Shown here one piece after another: positions 9,576-18,812 of a DNA stretch of 64,000 nt. The position numbers were made by a program, and so were the translations under genes. How positions within the stretch are numbered: the stretch's first letter is position 1; every line of letters begins with the position of its first letter. Source of the stretch: DATARH01 sp963778385 (GTDB lineage Bacteria > Pseudomonadota > Alphaproteobacteria > ATCC43930 > CGMCC-115725); NCBI GenBank assembly GCA_963778385.1, contig CAVZUA010000035.1, positions 244,132 through 308,131 on the forward strand. Reading direction: 5' to 3'. Under the pieces are notes generated by a model. That model did no database searches. It was not told the origin of the DNA and saw nothing but the letters and a program-made list of their open reading frames with translations.

Positions 9576-10689
9576 ATGAGGATCGAAGAGCGCGCGGAAG
9601 GATCGACGACCGGGGCGGCCGGGTCGCGCAAGATCATCCATATCGACATGGATGCGTTCTACGCATCGGTCGAACAGCGCGATAATCCCGAGCTGCGCGG
9701 GAAGCCGGTCGCGGTTGGCGGCTCGCGGGAACGCGGCGTCGTCGCGGCCGCAAGCTACGAAGCACGAAAGTTCGGCGTGCACTCCGCGATGCCGTCGGTG
9801 ATCGCCAAGCGAAAATGCTCAGACTTGATCTTCGTAAGCCCGCGATTCGACGTCTACAAGGCGATCTCTCTCCAGATCCGGGAGGTCTTCGCCGAATACA
9901 CGCCAATCATCGAGCCGTTGTCGCTCGACGAGGCGTATCTCGATGTCACCGAAAACCTCAAGGGTATCATTTCGGCGACGAAAATCGCGGAAGAAATCCG
10001 TGCACAGATCCGCAGCCGAAACCGAACTCACCGCTTCGGCGGGCGTCTCCTACAACAAGTTCCTCGCCAAACTGGCCTCGGATCACCGCAAGCCTGACGG
10101 GCTCTTCGTCATCACTCCGGCAATGGGACCGGAATTTGTCGAGACCCTGCCGGTAAGGAAGTTTCACGGTATCGGGCCTGCGACGGCCAGGAAGATGGAG
10201 CGGCTCGGGATCAGAACCGGGCTCGACCTCCGGGCGCAGACCCTGGGCTTCCTGCAGCAACACTTCGGGAAAGCGGGCTCCTACTACTACTGGGCCGCGC
10301 GCGGCATCGACGAGCGGCCCGTCCGCGCCGACCGGATACGGAAATCGGTCGGCGCCGAGAACACGTTTCCCGCTGATCTCTTCAGCCATGAAGCCGCGCG
10401 TGACGCGCTCCGAGAGATCGTCGAGAAAGTCTGGAGGTACTGCGAGCACTCCGGCATTCGTGGGCGCACCGTCACACTCAAGGTCAAGTTCGCTAACTTT
10501 CAGCAGATCACACGAAGCCGCACCGGCCAAACGCAGATCGGGACACGGAGCGAGCTCGAACAGCTCGGCTACGCGCTGCTCGAACCTCTCTTTCCGGTGG
10601 CGAAAGGCGTTCGGCTGCTTGGTGTATCATTATCTTCGCTGATGGCGGAGGAGGCTGCACGTGAGAGCGAATTTAGCCTCTCGCTTTAG
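9576..10689 (+). pseudogene. dinB: DNA polymerase IV (Y-family), frameshifted
   Basis: Translesion DNA polymerase. The first frame has the catalytic motifs IIHIDMDAFYASVEQRDNP, GVVAAASYEARKFGVHSAMP and PLSLDEAYLDVT (metal-binding DMD and DEA). The second frame continues with ASAGVSYNKFLAKLASD, the HhH thumb KFHGIGPATARKMERLGI and the little-finger domain with RTVTLKVKFANF. The switch is near 10014, where ATCCGCAGCCGAA has one A too many relative to the expected IRAETEL. Joined, the protein would be about 370 residues, normal for DinB. ATG 9576 follows GGGAGAGGGG. Everything apart from the indel looks functional, so either a recent mutation or a sequence error is possible. Confidence 0.85.
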
Positions 10690-10877
10690 GCCCAAGGTTG
10701 ACGGCCTACCGAGTTTGTAGGCCTATCCAAAGGAATGAATAGCTTTGTGTCGCGTCACCAGATCGCGGCTTCGGAGATCGACATGTTGGCGCTCTCGAGC
10801 CGCTAATACATTTTCTGATTGCGTGATGACCACCTCCCATTCAAGCGCCTTAACCAACTTCCGCGGGGGACTACACG
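10690..10877 (+). promoter_or_regulatory. Intergenic region upstream of the HU gene
   Basis: About 190 bases between dinB and the HU gene. It is less GC-rich than its surroundings and ends with CGCGGGGGACTACACG as a possible ribosome site. I could not fix a promoter with confidence. Confidence 0.3.
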
Positions 10878-11204
10878 ATGAACACCGGTGAAATTGCTGA
10901 TCAGATTGCGACCGAACAGGGACTGACGAAAGCAGCCGCCAAGCAGGCTATTGAGACCGTGGTGACCGCTATCATCAATGCAGCGGCCAAGGGGGACGAG
11001 ATCTCGCTGAGCGGCTTCGGCAAATTCAAGGTGACGAGTTGAGCGGCACGAGAGGGGCGCAATCCCGCGACCGGTGCGACGATCAAGATTGCGGCCTCTA
11101 AAAAGCTATCGTTCACACCGGCGAAGGCCGTCAAGGACACGCTAAACCACATTTCCAAGCCCGCTTCCAAGAAAAACGCGACCGCGAAAGCTAAGAAGAA
11201 GTAG
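10878..11204 (+). pseudogene. HU-family DNA-binding protein with an in-frame stop codon
   Basis: Histone-like protein of the HU/IHF family, 108 codons. MNTGEIADQIATEQGLTKAA and EISLSGFGKFKVT give the helical body. After a TGA at 11040-11042 the same frame continues AAREGRNPATGATIKIAASK, the DNA-binding arm with the conserved RNPATG turn, then KKLSFTPAKAVKD and a lysine-rich tail ending at TAG 11202. The stop sits where relatives have an arginine (CGA to TGA), so one substitution explains it. The truncated 54-residue product would lack the DNA arm. The arm and tail show no other damage, so the mutation looks recent, or the codon is read through. Confidence 0.85.
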
Positions 11205-11254
11205 TTTTTCCGCCTGATCCTCGCCTGACGCCGGCGTCTCTGTGCCCTGATCAT

Positions 11255-11430
11255 CGTCGTGCCGATCGCTCATCCATCCAGGCCTTGAGGGTGCCAAACG
11301 GGTGTTTGACGGTCTGTCGTCGCACGCCCATGGCCCCGGGCATGCGGTCGAGCCGACCCTGCATCCTGTCGAGCACGTCCTCATTCTCCCAGCGCTTGAT
11401 GATCCGCCGTTGGGTCGGTGTGCACCGGGG
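11255..11430 (-). pseudogene. IS1182-type transposase C-terminal fragment
   Basis: On the minus strand one frame reads IIKRWENEDVLDRMQGRLDR and then MGVRRQTVKHPFGTLKAWM. This closely resembles the C-terminal DDE-transposase block (RR.TVEHPFGT.K.WM) of IS1182/IS4-like transposases, including the catalytic-region glutamate neighbourhood (here K-H-P-F). It stops soon after and has no start, so it is a short relic. It begins 50 bases past the HU gene. Confidence 0.6.
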
Positions 11431-12316
11431 TCTGAGCGGACAGGAGAGGCGCTGGCGGAGCGGTCGCGCAACTACCGGCCTGACCGCCTAAGCCCTTACT
11501 GCCATTTAGACGACAGAGCTCAGAGTAACCCGGGGACTTTGATGCACGAACACGGGGGCAGCGCGGCCCTCTTGCGCTTGTCGGCATCCATTTACCTCGG
11601 CGGAGGCGGAGCCGGCCGCCTCCCTGGAGGCGGGAGAGCTCTTGGCTGTTAAGCATGTTCATCCGGCGCTTCCTGCTCCACGCGATGCCGGACGGGTTCC
11701 ATCGTATCCGACATTACGGCTTTCTCGCTAACCGCCGCCGCGTCGAAAAACTCTTGCTTTGCTGCTCGCTGCTCGCGGTAGCCGTACCGGTCGACCGCGG
11801 CGAAGAGCGCCGGCAATCCGCGATCTCGCGCACGATCTTTGTCCTTGCTGCGGCGGGCGGATGGAACCCATCGGCTCGCTACTGCGATCGCAGCAGGCAC
11901 GCGCTGCGGCATGGAACGACAGCTCATGACCGCTCGCCAATGATCATCTGTATTACCGTGGCCGGTCGCGAGGGCGACAGCGGCGACGGGCTGTCGCGCC
12001 GCGATCGCTTCCGCTGCTCACCTAGTCCAGCCGACATCGCCTGATCGCTGGGTTGCGACACCGTCAGGTGTCAGTTCGTCAGCGTTGTCAGGGCCTCGCC
12101 CCGCCTTGCCACCCGGACCGGAGTGACGAGATGATCGTCGCGCCGGCAGTCATTGCGGTCCATTCCCCATAGGTCTGCGGCGACGGCCCGCGGCTTGGCT
12201 CAATCCGGTTTCAGCGAGATCGCACCCCGCCGTGCTGGCCGCCCCACGCGCGCCTCGCGATCTCGCAGAAACCTAAAGGGATTATCACGTAGAAGCATGG
12301 CGCAGAGCAGGACTTG
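11431..12316. other. Non-coding stretch with decayed mobile-element DNA
   Basis: No convincing gene. On the minus strand at about 11650-11850 a frame reads GLPALFAAVDRYGYREQ and later VRHRVEQEAPDEH, which looks like the tail of an old transposase-associated reading frame, but I cannot name it. The rest shows no recognisable coding or RNA signal. Confidence 0.3.
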
Positions 12317-12483
12317 AAGCAGACACGCAAGAAGCACGGGGCGGCGCTGGCGGCGATCAAGGGTGACCGACCGGTAGCCGATCTCGTGAGCGCGTGTGGG
12401 ATTCATCCGAAAAAGAATCAGCGCCTCATAGGGGCAGGGCTACACCTTAACCAACTGTCTCGTTTTCGGGGTCCAGCTCACTG
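12317..12483 (+). pseudogene. IS3-family OrfA (helix-turn-helix) remnant
   Basis: One frame reads KQTRKKHGAALAAIKGDRPV, ADLVSACGIHPKKNQ, matching the OrfA pattern of IS3-group transposases (K..AL.AI.G..T..ELA...G.HP.QI..WK). The start is missing and homology fades after HPKKNQ, so only the HTH portion remains. Confidence 0.5.
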
Positions 12484-12614
12484 ATAGGGTGCGTCGTGCG
12501 ACAGCCGCCAGATTCGCAGGATTGAATCGAATGCACGGACAATCAGCACCGACGCGACGACTATCGCACTGGCCGCTCCGGACCGATATGGTGACGGGAG
12601 CGAGGGATCGCGCG

Positions 12615-12875
12615 ATGTATACGATCGAGCTTACTCAAGGACCAGGATGGGATGCTCCTGCCCTGCAATCTCGCCCGGTCAAAACAACAGTCGACATTGA
12701 GAGGGTCACGGCATTAGCGGCCGCTTGGCTGGACGAGGTGCAACACGCATCCCATGACGGGCAGATGCCCGATGGCTGGCGCGTCGTCGATGGGGTTGGG
12801 CGCCGGATCAGGACGAGCGAGATCGAAATTGCGGCCGACGGAGCCGATCCCAGACCGCGGCTCGACAAGCTCTAG
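12615..12875 (+). CDS. Small conserved-looking hypothetical protein
   Basis: An 86-residue protein starting MYTIELTQGPGWDAPALQSR. A predicted helix TALAAAWLDEVQH is followed by PDGWRVVDGVGRRI, an arrangement seen in small uncharacterised alphaproteobacterial proteins. There is no signal peptide or membrane segment, and no strong ribosome site. It lies 42 bases before another small gene in the same direction. Function unknown. Confidence 0.5.
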   Translation: MYTIELTQGPGWDAPALQSRPVKTTVDIERVTALAAAWLDEVQHASHDGQMPDGWRVVDGVGRRIRTSEIEIAADGADPRPRLDKL

Positions 12876-12916
12876 AGAGCCTTGGTCCATGATCGGGCGA
12901 AGGCGGGATCACGCCG

Positions 12917-13123
12917 ATGGCGCAGTGGCGCGTGCAATGGTTCGATCGCCTCGACTTAAAGGACTGGACCTCCGAGGACATTCCCGACCGCGAGGCGGCG
13001 CTCACGCGAGCCTGCGCCGTGCGGGCTCAACCCGGCAAAACGGAAATCCGAATTATCGACCCGACAGGGCTGCAGGTTCCCGATTGGGAAATCAACGCCT
13101 TTTGCGAAGCCAATTCGAGGTGA
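12917..13123 (+). CDS. Small hypothetical protein
   Basis: A 68-residue acidic, soluble protein (MAQWRVQWFDRLDLKDWTSE) with a plausible alpha/beta pattern and a mid-protein AALTRACAVRAQ helix. AAGGCGGG lies about 11 bases before the ATG. It follows the 86-residue gene and may form a pair with it. No family recognised; it could be a chance frame, but its composition looks like real coding DNA. Confidence 0.45.
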   Translation: MAQWRVQWFDRLDLKDWTSEDIPDREAALTRACAVRAQPGKTEIRIIDPTGLQVPDWEINAFCEANSR

Positions 13124-13312
13124 GATATGTGTGGACAGCCGAAGCCCGATAGCGATTTCAGCGAGTTCGTCTACATCGCTAGGCGGCGCTAACGGTTAGC
13201 GGTTCGTCTTGATCTCCCGGCACGATGTACGCCGGTGTCAGGCGTACTCACGAAAGCGACACCATGCATAAGCGAACGCCAAAGAATGCAATGATCGTAG
13301 GCTGACCAAGCG

Positions 13313-14404
13313 TTACGGGAACACAACCGGCCTAAGGGTCGCACGACGCCGGCGACCAAATTCCGCCGTCCGAACAAGGGCCGGTCCTGAGGCCAATCTC
13401 AAATGAGCCGACAGCTTAGCCATCTCCAACGGGGTCGTGTTCTCATCCTCCGCCATCTCGAATGCCTTGATCAGGCAGACGCCTCGATCGATCACGCTCT
13501 GGCGGACCGCCTCTTCATCATACCCGGTGATCTCGGATGCCGCACTGATGACGCCGCCTGCGTTGACGAGGAAATCGGGGCAATAGAGGAGGCCGCGATC
13601 GTTTAGGATCTGAGCGAGTTCATCTGTTTCGAGTTGGTTATTGGCACACCCGCAGATGATGGGGAACCTGATGTCGTCGACGTTGTCGACCCGGATGACC
13701 TGCCCCATCGCGCAGGGTGCATAGACATGCATCTGAGCGGCCTTATCCGGCGTGTATTCGGTCGCGCCGAATTTGGTGCATGCTGCTGCGACCCGATCCG
13801 GTAAGAGATCACTCACATAGAGGTCGAAGAACGGTCGCCTGCTATTCGCCAAGCGCTCGGTCAGTCCCCAACCGACCTTGCCGAGTCCCTGAACCCAGAT
13901 CTTGAGACCGGTACCGTCATTCTGAAGGTCGCGATAGGCGACAGCCGCCAGGATGCAATGGAAGACGCCCAACGCGGTCCAGGGTGAGGGGTCTCCCGCC
14001 AGAGCATCCCCGCCTAACGTCGCCACATAGCGCGTTCGCTGGGCGGCTATCTTCATGTCATCGATCGAGGTTCCAACGTCATCTGCGGTCAGATACCGAC
14101 CCTGTAGGGTCTCCACCGCCTCACCCACGAGGTGCATACGATCCCTTGTTGGGTCCGGCGCGTTGACGACCATCTTGCCTCCCCCATAGTGGAGGCCAGC
14201 GAGGCTATTCTTGAGCGTCATTCCCTTGGCAAGCAGGAGCACATCCCGCAGGGCCTGACCATCGCTCTCGTAGGACTTCACCCGGCAGCCCCCGAGGGCC
14301 GGCCCCAGTTGAGTATTATGAATGGCAATGAAGGCAGAAAAGCCAGTATCCGTGAAACGATAGACTTCCTCGTACCCCGTGACATCCAACCGCTCGGTGA
14401 GCAT
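13313..14404 (-). CDS. Leucine dehydrogenase (Glu/Leu/Phe/Val dehydrogenase family)
   Basis: NAD-dependent oxidative deamination of branched-chain amino acids to 2-oxo acids. The 363-residue size fits LeuDH. The catalytic domain has LGPALGGCRVKSYES and GLHYGGGKMVVNAP with the catalytic lysine of GGGK, then DDVGTSIDDM. The nucleotide domain has WVQGLGKVGWGLTERL (GxGxxG Rossmann loop) and ends with CPDFLVNAGGVISAASE. The last about 20 residues (arginine-rich) look unlike typical relatives, so the 3' end may be altered. No clear ribosome site precedes ATG 14404. No pathway genes adjoin it. Confidence 0.9.
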   Translation of the reverse strand: MLTERLDVTGYEEVYRFTDTGFSAFIAIHNTQLGPALGGCRVKSYESDGQALRDVLLLAKGMTLKNSLAGLHYGGGKMVVNAPDPTRDRMHLVGEAVETLQGRYLTADDVGTSIDDMKIAAQRTRYVATLGGDALAGDPSPWTALGVFHCILAAVAYRDLQNDGTGLKIWVQGLGKVGWGLTERLANSRRPFFDLYVSDLLPDRVAAACTKFGATEYTPDKAAQMHVYAPCAMGQVIRVDNVDDIRFPIICGCANNQLETDELAQILNDRGLLYCPDFLVNAGGVISAASEITGYDEEAVRQSVIDRGVCLIKAFEMAEDENTTPLEMAKLSAHLRLASGPALVRTAEFGRRRRATLRPVVFP

Positions 14405-14452
14405 ATTCTTGAATCCCGACGTAATCCATCGGCACTAAACGACGGTGTTGAC

Positions 14453-14647
14453 TTAACCTTGCATCGGAGCTTCCCCGGGAACTTCGCCCGAGCCACCGCA
14501 TCGTCCGCAGATGGCCGGGAAAAGCTCCGTCCTTGTGATAACGACATCACCACAGGGCAACCCGTCCATCGTGACGCCTTGCGGCCGCGGAAGCGTGCCG
14601 GTCCCATTACACTCAGGGCATTGGATCTGCGCGTGGGTTTGCGACAT
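14453..14647 (-). CDS. Small DnaJ-like zinc-finger protein
   Basis: A 64-residue protein with CPECNGTGTLP near residue 10 and CGRCGGSGEVP near residue 50, two CxxCxGxG motifs as in the cysteine-rich domain of DnaJ, predicted to bind one zinc. No J domain is present. Start ATG 14647 (MSQTHAQIQ) leaves a compact protein; an upstream ATG adds 10-18 residues. It lies about 50 bases upstream of the leucine dehydrogenase start, in the same direction. Role unknown, possibly a chaperone accessory or metal carrier. Confidence 0.6.
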   Translation of the reverse strand: MSQTHAQIQCPECNGTGTLPRPQGVTMDGLPCGDVVITRTELFPAICGRCGGSGEVPGEAPMQG

Positions 14648-14850
14648 CAGGATCAACTCGCGAATCACCATGGCGCTTGCCAGATTACGAGTGACTACCA
14701 ACCTACAACGATATGCACACGCCCCTTGCGGGCAATGCGGAAGCTTTTGTGTTTGCTGCTATTTTGCCCGGTCTTTTCGGACAGAGTGCTCCCCGTCTGC
14801 CCGAATCACTCGTTGCCATACTTACGGTCGGGCACTGATCAACACGTCGG

Positions 14851-15012
14851 TCACCGCCTCGGCCGACCTTGGGGCGCGCTCGCGGCGAAGCTCCTCCATT
14901 CGGGTTCGGATCGTCGTAAAATCGTCAGCGGAGCGGGGCGGGCCGCGCGCCGCAGTTCTTCCATACGTGCGCGGATCGTTACGAAATCATCGGCGGCACG
15001 GGTGGGGGTCAT
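14851..15012 (-). CDS. Tiny protein with an internal, out-of-frame tandem duplication
   Basis: Starts MTPTRAADDFVTIRARMEEL, a short helical motif found in many tiny uncharacterised alphaproteobacterial proteins. A second DNA copy of the same unit (14883-14929 against 14948-14994) would read ADDFTTIRTRMEELRRE in another frame and ends at a TAA just beyond. In the frame of the start, the second copy is read as PLTILRRSEPEWRSF. A duplication followed by a frame slip is the simplest reading. A GGGACG site precedes the ATG. Confidence 0.4.
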   Translation of the reverse strand: MTPTRAADDFVTIRARMEELRRAARPAPLTILRRSEPEWRSFAASAPQGRPRR

Positions 15013-15764
15013 GTTGCGTCCCTTGGATTGGTCTTGCGCAGGCTGATAGATCGTCAGGTTCTGTTCAGCCAGGCAATGTGGGCGCGGCATCGGCAGAGTA
15101 GCGCATTGGACATTGGCCGCAGGTGAGCCATAGGCGCACCTTCGCCTCGATCAAGCAACCGAACGGATAGATTCCGGCCTTCGTGGACGAGGTGTGACCT
15201 GAGTCCCTGAATTTCCTCCAGATTCTGAGCAGAGCAAACGGGCCGAAGGTCGGCGATCGCGCGAAACCAGCTGGGCTAAGGCGTGTCGGCCTCTCTCTGT
15301 AACTCCTGTGTCCCCGATCAGCAGCGATCATTCGATCGTCGTTGTGTATGGGCGTGGGCAGGCGTTGTCGCCACCCCGGAGCGGGGCTACCGTGTCGTCG
15401 AGGCGGTCGTCCCCGGCTGGTCTGCGGCGCTCGGCCGGGAGGAGAGATAATGAAGGTTCGATTTGGTGTGTCGGTGTTGAGCGGAACGGCGTTTCCCCAC
15501 CGGCGCGACCTCGACAAAATAGGGCCGGGCGCCAGGCGTCACGGAGTGCAGCAATGACAATCAGATTCCATTCTTTTCCCCACCGCAGATTTCGCGGCAG
15601 GGAAGGACATGCCGCGCGACTTTCTCGGACGCTACCTTCATGTCTGCAGACGTTCGCGCCGGCCGTCGGAGCTTTTGTCTGTCACGATATCGCCGCCGCA
15701 CGCGCGGCGGCGGAGGGCATGGCGACATTGGCTCCGCTGCCAGCGAACCGCTTTACCGTGCTGG
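15013..15764. other. Intergenic region, no gene recognised
   Basis: Long open frames exist on both strands but have arginine/proline-rich composition typical of GC-rich shadow frames. No RNA gene or mobile-element end identified. Confidence 0.35.
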
Positions 15765-16595
15765 CTAGCACCAATGATAGATCTGCTGCAGCGTGCCGCC
15801 CATGAGTGCCGTCCGCTCGCTGTCAGACAGGCGATCGGTGACGCGAAACGCTTCCACTCCCTGCTTATAAGTCAGCAATTTGACCGCCCGAGTCCAGTCG
15901 GTGCCCCACATGCAGCGACCAAAGCCAAAGGCATCAAAGATGCGGCCCAGGGGATCCCAGATGTCGCTATACGGGAACGGCTCGCGCGACAGCGTGCAGG
16001 CGCCGCTGATCTTCACCGCAACATTGTCGTGAGGCGCCAGGGCTAGCAGGCTGGGCAGGTCGGCGAAAGGCACCGCGGGAGGAGGCGGCTGCTGCGGTTG
16101 GGGCAAACCAAGGTGATCGATCACCAGCCGCGTGTTGGGATTGCGCGCGGCGAGCCGTCGTGCCTGATCGAGGCGCCCCGTGCATGCCATGTTGACCGCC
16201 AGCGAATGCTGTGCCGCCGCGGCGAGCACACGGTTGATCGCAGGATCGGCGGGGTCGGTTGAAGCATCGTCTCGCAAGAAAATCCGGATGCCGACCGTGC
16301 CATTGGTGGCGGCCCAGTCGGCAATCGTCTCAACCACCGAGGCGTCGGTCGGATCAACCGGCTTGACCAGCCTGAACCGGGTCGGATGCTTTGCAAATAC
16401 CGCGACGGCGTAGCTGGCGTCATAGCGATACATGCTGAACGGCGAGACCAAGATCGCCCCGTCGACACCGACGTCGTCCATGGCAGCCACCATCTGATCG
16501 CCGGTGACCTCCTCAGGTCCAGTGAGAGTACCGACCCAGGGACGACCTGGGTGATTGCGTTCGTAGGCATGTACCTGGGAATCCAATGTCGGCAT
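15765..16595 (-). CDS. Amidohydrolase (COG3618-like TIM-barrel hydrolase)
   Basis: Metal-dependent hydrolase of the amidohydrolase-2 family, 276 residues. MPTLDSQVHAYERNHPGRPW starts the barrel; the usual HxH is reduced to QVH, which some members of this subgroup share. Other family marks are VDGAILVSPFSMY, RLVIDHLGLPQP (histidine ligand region), VAVKISGACTLS and CMWGTDWTRA with the catalytic aspartate. Relatives act on lactones or related carboxylic compounds. ATG 16595 fits the family start; MEKI upstream is possible. No operon partner is evident. Confidence 0.85.
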   Translation of the reverse strand: MPTLDSQVHAYERNHPGRPWVGTLTGPEEVTGDQMVAAMDDVGVDGAILVSPFSMYRYDASYAVAVFAKHPTRFRLVKPVDPTDASVVETIADWAATNGTVGIRIFLRDDASTDPADPAINRVLAAAAQHSLAVNMACTGRLDQARRLAARNPNTRLVIDHLGLPQPQQPPPPAVPFADLPSLLALAPHDNVAVKISGACTLSREPFPYSDIWDPLGRIFDAFGFGRCMWGTDWTRAVKLLTYKQGVEAFRVTDRLSDSERTALMGGTLQQIYHWC

Positions 16596-16832
16596 GATCT
16601 TCTCCACGAAGCCGCTGTTGGTCAGGGTGCCTGCTCAAGTAGGCGTTTGCTGGACCCGCACAGCCCGATCACAACGCTAAGGTGCAAGGTTCCAGGGTTC
16701 AAGAGAGTGCCGTCGCGACGTGGCGAACCTGAAGATTTCGATTAGCGACGCGCTGCTGCTGCGGGCGTGATAGCAGCCAGGCGCCCCATGGTCTTGCCGA
16801 GCTCAGACGGCAGTCACTTTCCGGGGAAAGAC

Positions 16833-17315
16833 ATGAGGGGACAGCTCATTGTCGGATTTGTGAGTTGCGCCGTTGTTTTAAGCGGCTGCGTCAATCAGCC
16901 GATACCGCCACGGGCGCACCCATCGACGGTCAGACCGGCCGACGTCGCTAAACCTGCACAACCATCACCGGATAGCACCCCCGCCTTGGCGGCGGCGCGC
17001 CAGACCTGTGCTGCTCAATATCCCGCAAGGGAGGGCACGTTTCTCGCCCGTGCGACGTGCGTCAATGAGGCGATTGATCGAATTGCTTTACCGAACGCAG
17101 CCAATCCCGACCTGATACAGCTGCAGGAAAGCGCTCGTATCGCCCTCTCGACAAAACTCGATGACGGCACAATAAGCCAAAAAACGGCTGAGGCGACCAT
17201 GGCCGAAATTGATGCGAAGGTGGCGAGCATCGAACACTATCGGGCAATCTCGGATCAAAATGCTGCTGCGCGCCAACTGGACGCCCTGAACGCTTTGGTT
17301 GCCTCGACGAATTAA
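16833..17315 (+). CDS. Putative lipoprotein
   Basis: A 160-residue protein with a lipoprotein signal: MRGQLIVGFVSCAVVLSGC, with the LSGC lipobox putting the acylated cysteine at residue 19. A proline-rich linker (PIPPRAHPSTVRP) follows, then a mostly helical domain with two further cysteines (QTCAAQYP and ATCVNEAID) that could form a disulfide. GGGGAAAG precedes ATG 16833. The helical domain resembles small uncharacterised envelope proteins; function unknown. Confidence 0.75.
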   Translation: MRGQLIVGFVSCAVVLSGCVNQPIPPRAHPSTVRPADVAKPAQPSPDSTPALAAARQTCAAQYPAREGTFLARATCVNEAIDRIALPNAANPDLIQLQESARIALSTKLDDGTISQKTAEATMAEIDAKVASIEHYRAISDQNAAARQLDALNALVASTN

Positions 17316-18068
17316 GCCCGCTCGTCCCCTCGATGATGCTTGGCGCAGGCCGCGACCGACCCCCAGTCTCTTGACATCATCACTACTCTGAGGGACGGCC
17401 GCGACCGCGAAGCCGCCGTTGCCGGCCCGTAACCCCATCAAATGGGTCGAGACGCGGCAGCTCGTTGCTGAGCAATATTGATGCCGTCATCTGTCCTCCC
17501 CCGGCGTTGCTCCGATCGGGAACTCAGTTCTACCTCCTGTTTGGTTCTGCTGGATTGAACCCGGTGCCGTCTCACAGCATGACTGCGCATGATGATCGCG
17601 AACTGCCGAGCGAGCGCCGTGACGCGCGTTACGCATCGTCGATCGCTGTGCGATCGGCAAACCCCAGTCCTTGGGTTTTAAGGCCGGCTTGCCATCGTTA
17701 AGACGTGGTTGCCCGGTCCGAACTCGGGGAATTTTGCTTGCGCCGGGCGGCTTGACATGGCTCCCAGGGTAGGCAGGAAGATCTGCCGATGAGAAATCCG
17801 AAAAACACGGGAACCGTGACGAAGCAGCTTCACGGGCGTGCCTGCTTTGCCGCATCCTTCGCTTCGCTAACCTGGAACGACCGGAGCTCGCACCACCACC
17901 ATGGGTGCAGATGCAAACGACCTCGGCAATGATCGGCATTGGCGGCGGGTCCGGCGAAGGACAGATCAGCCTGCCTAACCTCGGAACAAACTATGTCTAC
18001 CCGTTCAGATCATCGCCGGAAAAGAACCGTCCATTCCTGTCGCACCTTAACGCCGCCGGAGAAATGTC
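17316..18068. other. Intergenic stretch with a possible recombinase relic
   Basis: No complete gene. On the minus strand near 17640-17720 the peptide LNDGKPALKPKDWGLPI recalls the N-terminal block of a phage-type integrase family (G.KPALKPKHVWAIRVRL), but it decays at once. A promoter for the CBS-domain gene may lie at its right end. Confidence 0.3.
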
Positions 18069-18566
18069 ATGCTCAGTGATGCGAAGATCCTAGCGCGCGA
18101 CATCATGACCGCCGATGTAGCAGTTGTTCTCCCGGACAGCTCGTTGCTGGCTGCATTGAAGCTGATGACCTCGCGGGACATTAGCGGGCTTCCTGTAGTT
18201 GACGAACAAGGCAATGTGGTGGGTATGATCACCGAGGGTGATTTGCTCAACTGGCACGAAAATTATAGCGACCGCGAGGCACGGCGGCTCAATCTACTGG
18301 CCGACGGTTTCGAGCTCGCTCCCGACTTCCTGAAGGAGGTTCAAGAGCAGCGTCGCAAAATTAGATCAATCATGTCTTCAAAGCCGATCACCGTGACCGA
18401 AACTACCTCTGCCCGTGATATTGCCTCATTGATGCATCGTAATGGCATCAAACGCGTGCCGGTTATGCGGGATGGAAAGCTGGTTGGTATTGTCAGCCGT
18501 GCCGACTTAGTCCGAGCCTTGCTCCAAAGACTGGGCCAAGTCGAATTGCCTCCCCCAGGCCCCTGA
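18069..18566 (+). CDS. CBS-domain pair protein
   Basis: 165 residues made almost entirely of two CBS motifs: ARDIMTADVAVVLPDSSLLA to GMITEGDLLNW, and RSIMSSKPITVTETTSARDI to GIVSRADLVRALL. CBS pairs (Bateman modules) bind adenine nucleotides and regulate enzymes or channels. The linker between them is about 45 residues. AACGCCGCCGGAGAAATGTC gives GGAG as ribosome site. Stand-alone proteins of this type are common in alphaproteobacteria; the partner is unknown. It converges on a truncated monooxygenase gene, with which its 3' end overlaps. Confidence 0.9.
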   Translation: MLSDAKILARDIMTADVAVVLPDSSLLAALKLMTSRDISGLPVVDEQGNVVGMITEGDLLNWHENYSDREARRLNLLADGFELAPDFLKEVQEQRRKIRSIMSSKPITVTETTSARDIASLMHRNGIKRVPVMRDGKLVGIVSRADLVRALLQRLGQVELPPPGP

Positions 18567-18812
18567 AGGCACCCGTCGATGAAAGCGGTCGATCTGGGTT
18601 TGGCGTGAGACGAAATCAGGAGGGTTCGCGTCCGGACGAGAGGAAGCATCCCATGGCACCGAAGCTGGTCGAATATCTACTTTGACGCGCCCGGCGCCGG
18701 CTTCGAATACCTGTGCCGTGAGACCAAGTCCGCGCAGCCGGTAGAGTGCGTACAGTCCCGCAAACCCGGCGCCGACGATTACCGCATCGACCTGTCGCAA
18801 TGTGCTTGGCAT
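18507..18812 (-). pseudogene. Flavin monooxygenase (Baeyer-Villiger-like), N-terminal fragment
   Basis: Begins MPSTLRQVDAVIVGAGFAGL, the FAD-binding GxGxxG loop of flavin-containing and Baeyer-Villiger monooxygenases, followed by YALYRLRGLGLTAQVFEAGAG. The expected VGGTWYWNRYPG never appears; homology ends near 18705, and another frame beyond has YSTSFGAMG, a possible scrap of the next region. About 35 of some 550 residues remain. The open frame runs into the 3' end of the CBS gene. Certainly non-functional as an oxygenase. Confidence 0.65.

Noticed and set aside
15065..15517. 150-codon minus-strand frame
   Set aside because: Pro/Arg-rich with no ribosome site; a tail piece (LWLTCGQCPMRYS) is suggestive but too short to support a gene.
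17552..17582. GATTGAACCCGGTGCCGTCTCACA, similar to the tRNA-like T arm at 43919
   Set aside because: The stem halves do not pair and no cloverleaf can be formed; taken as chance.
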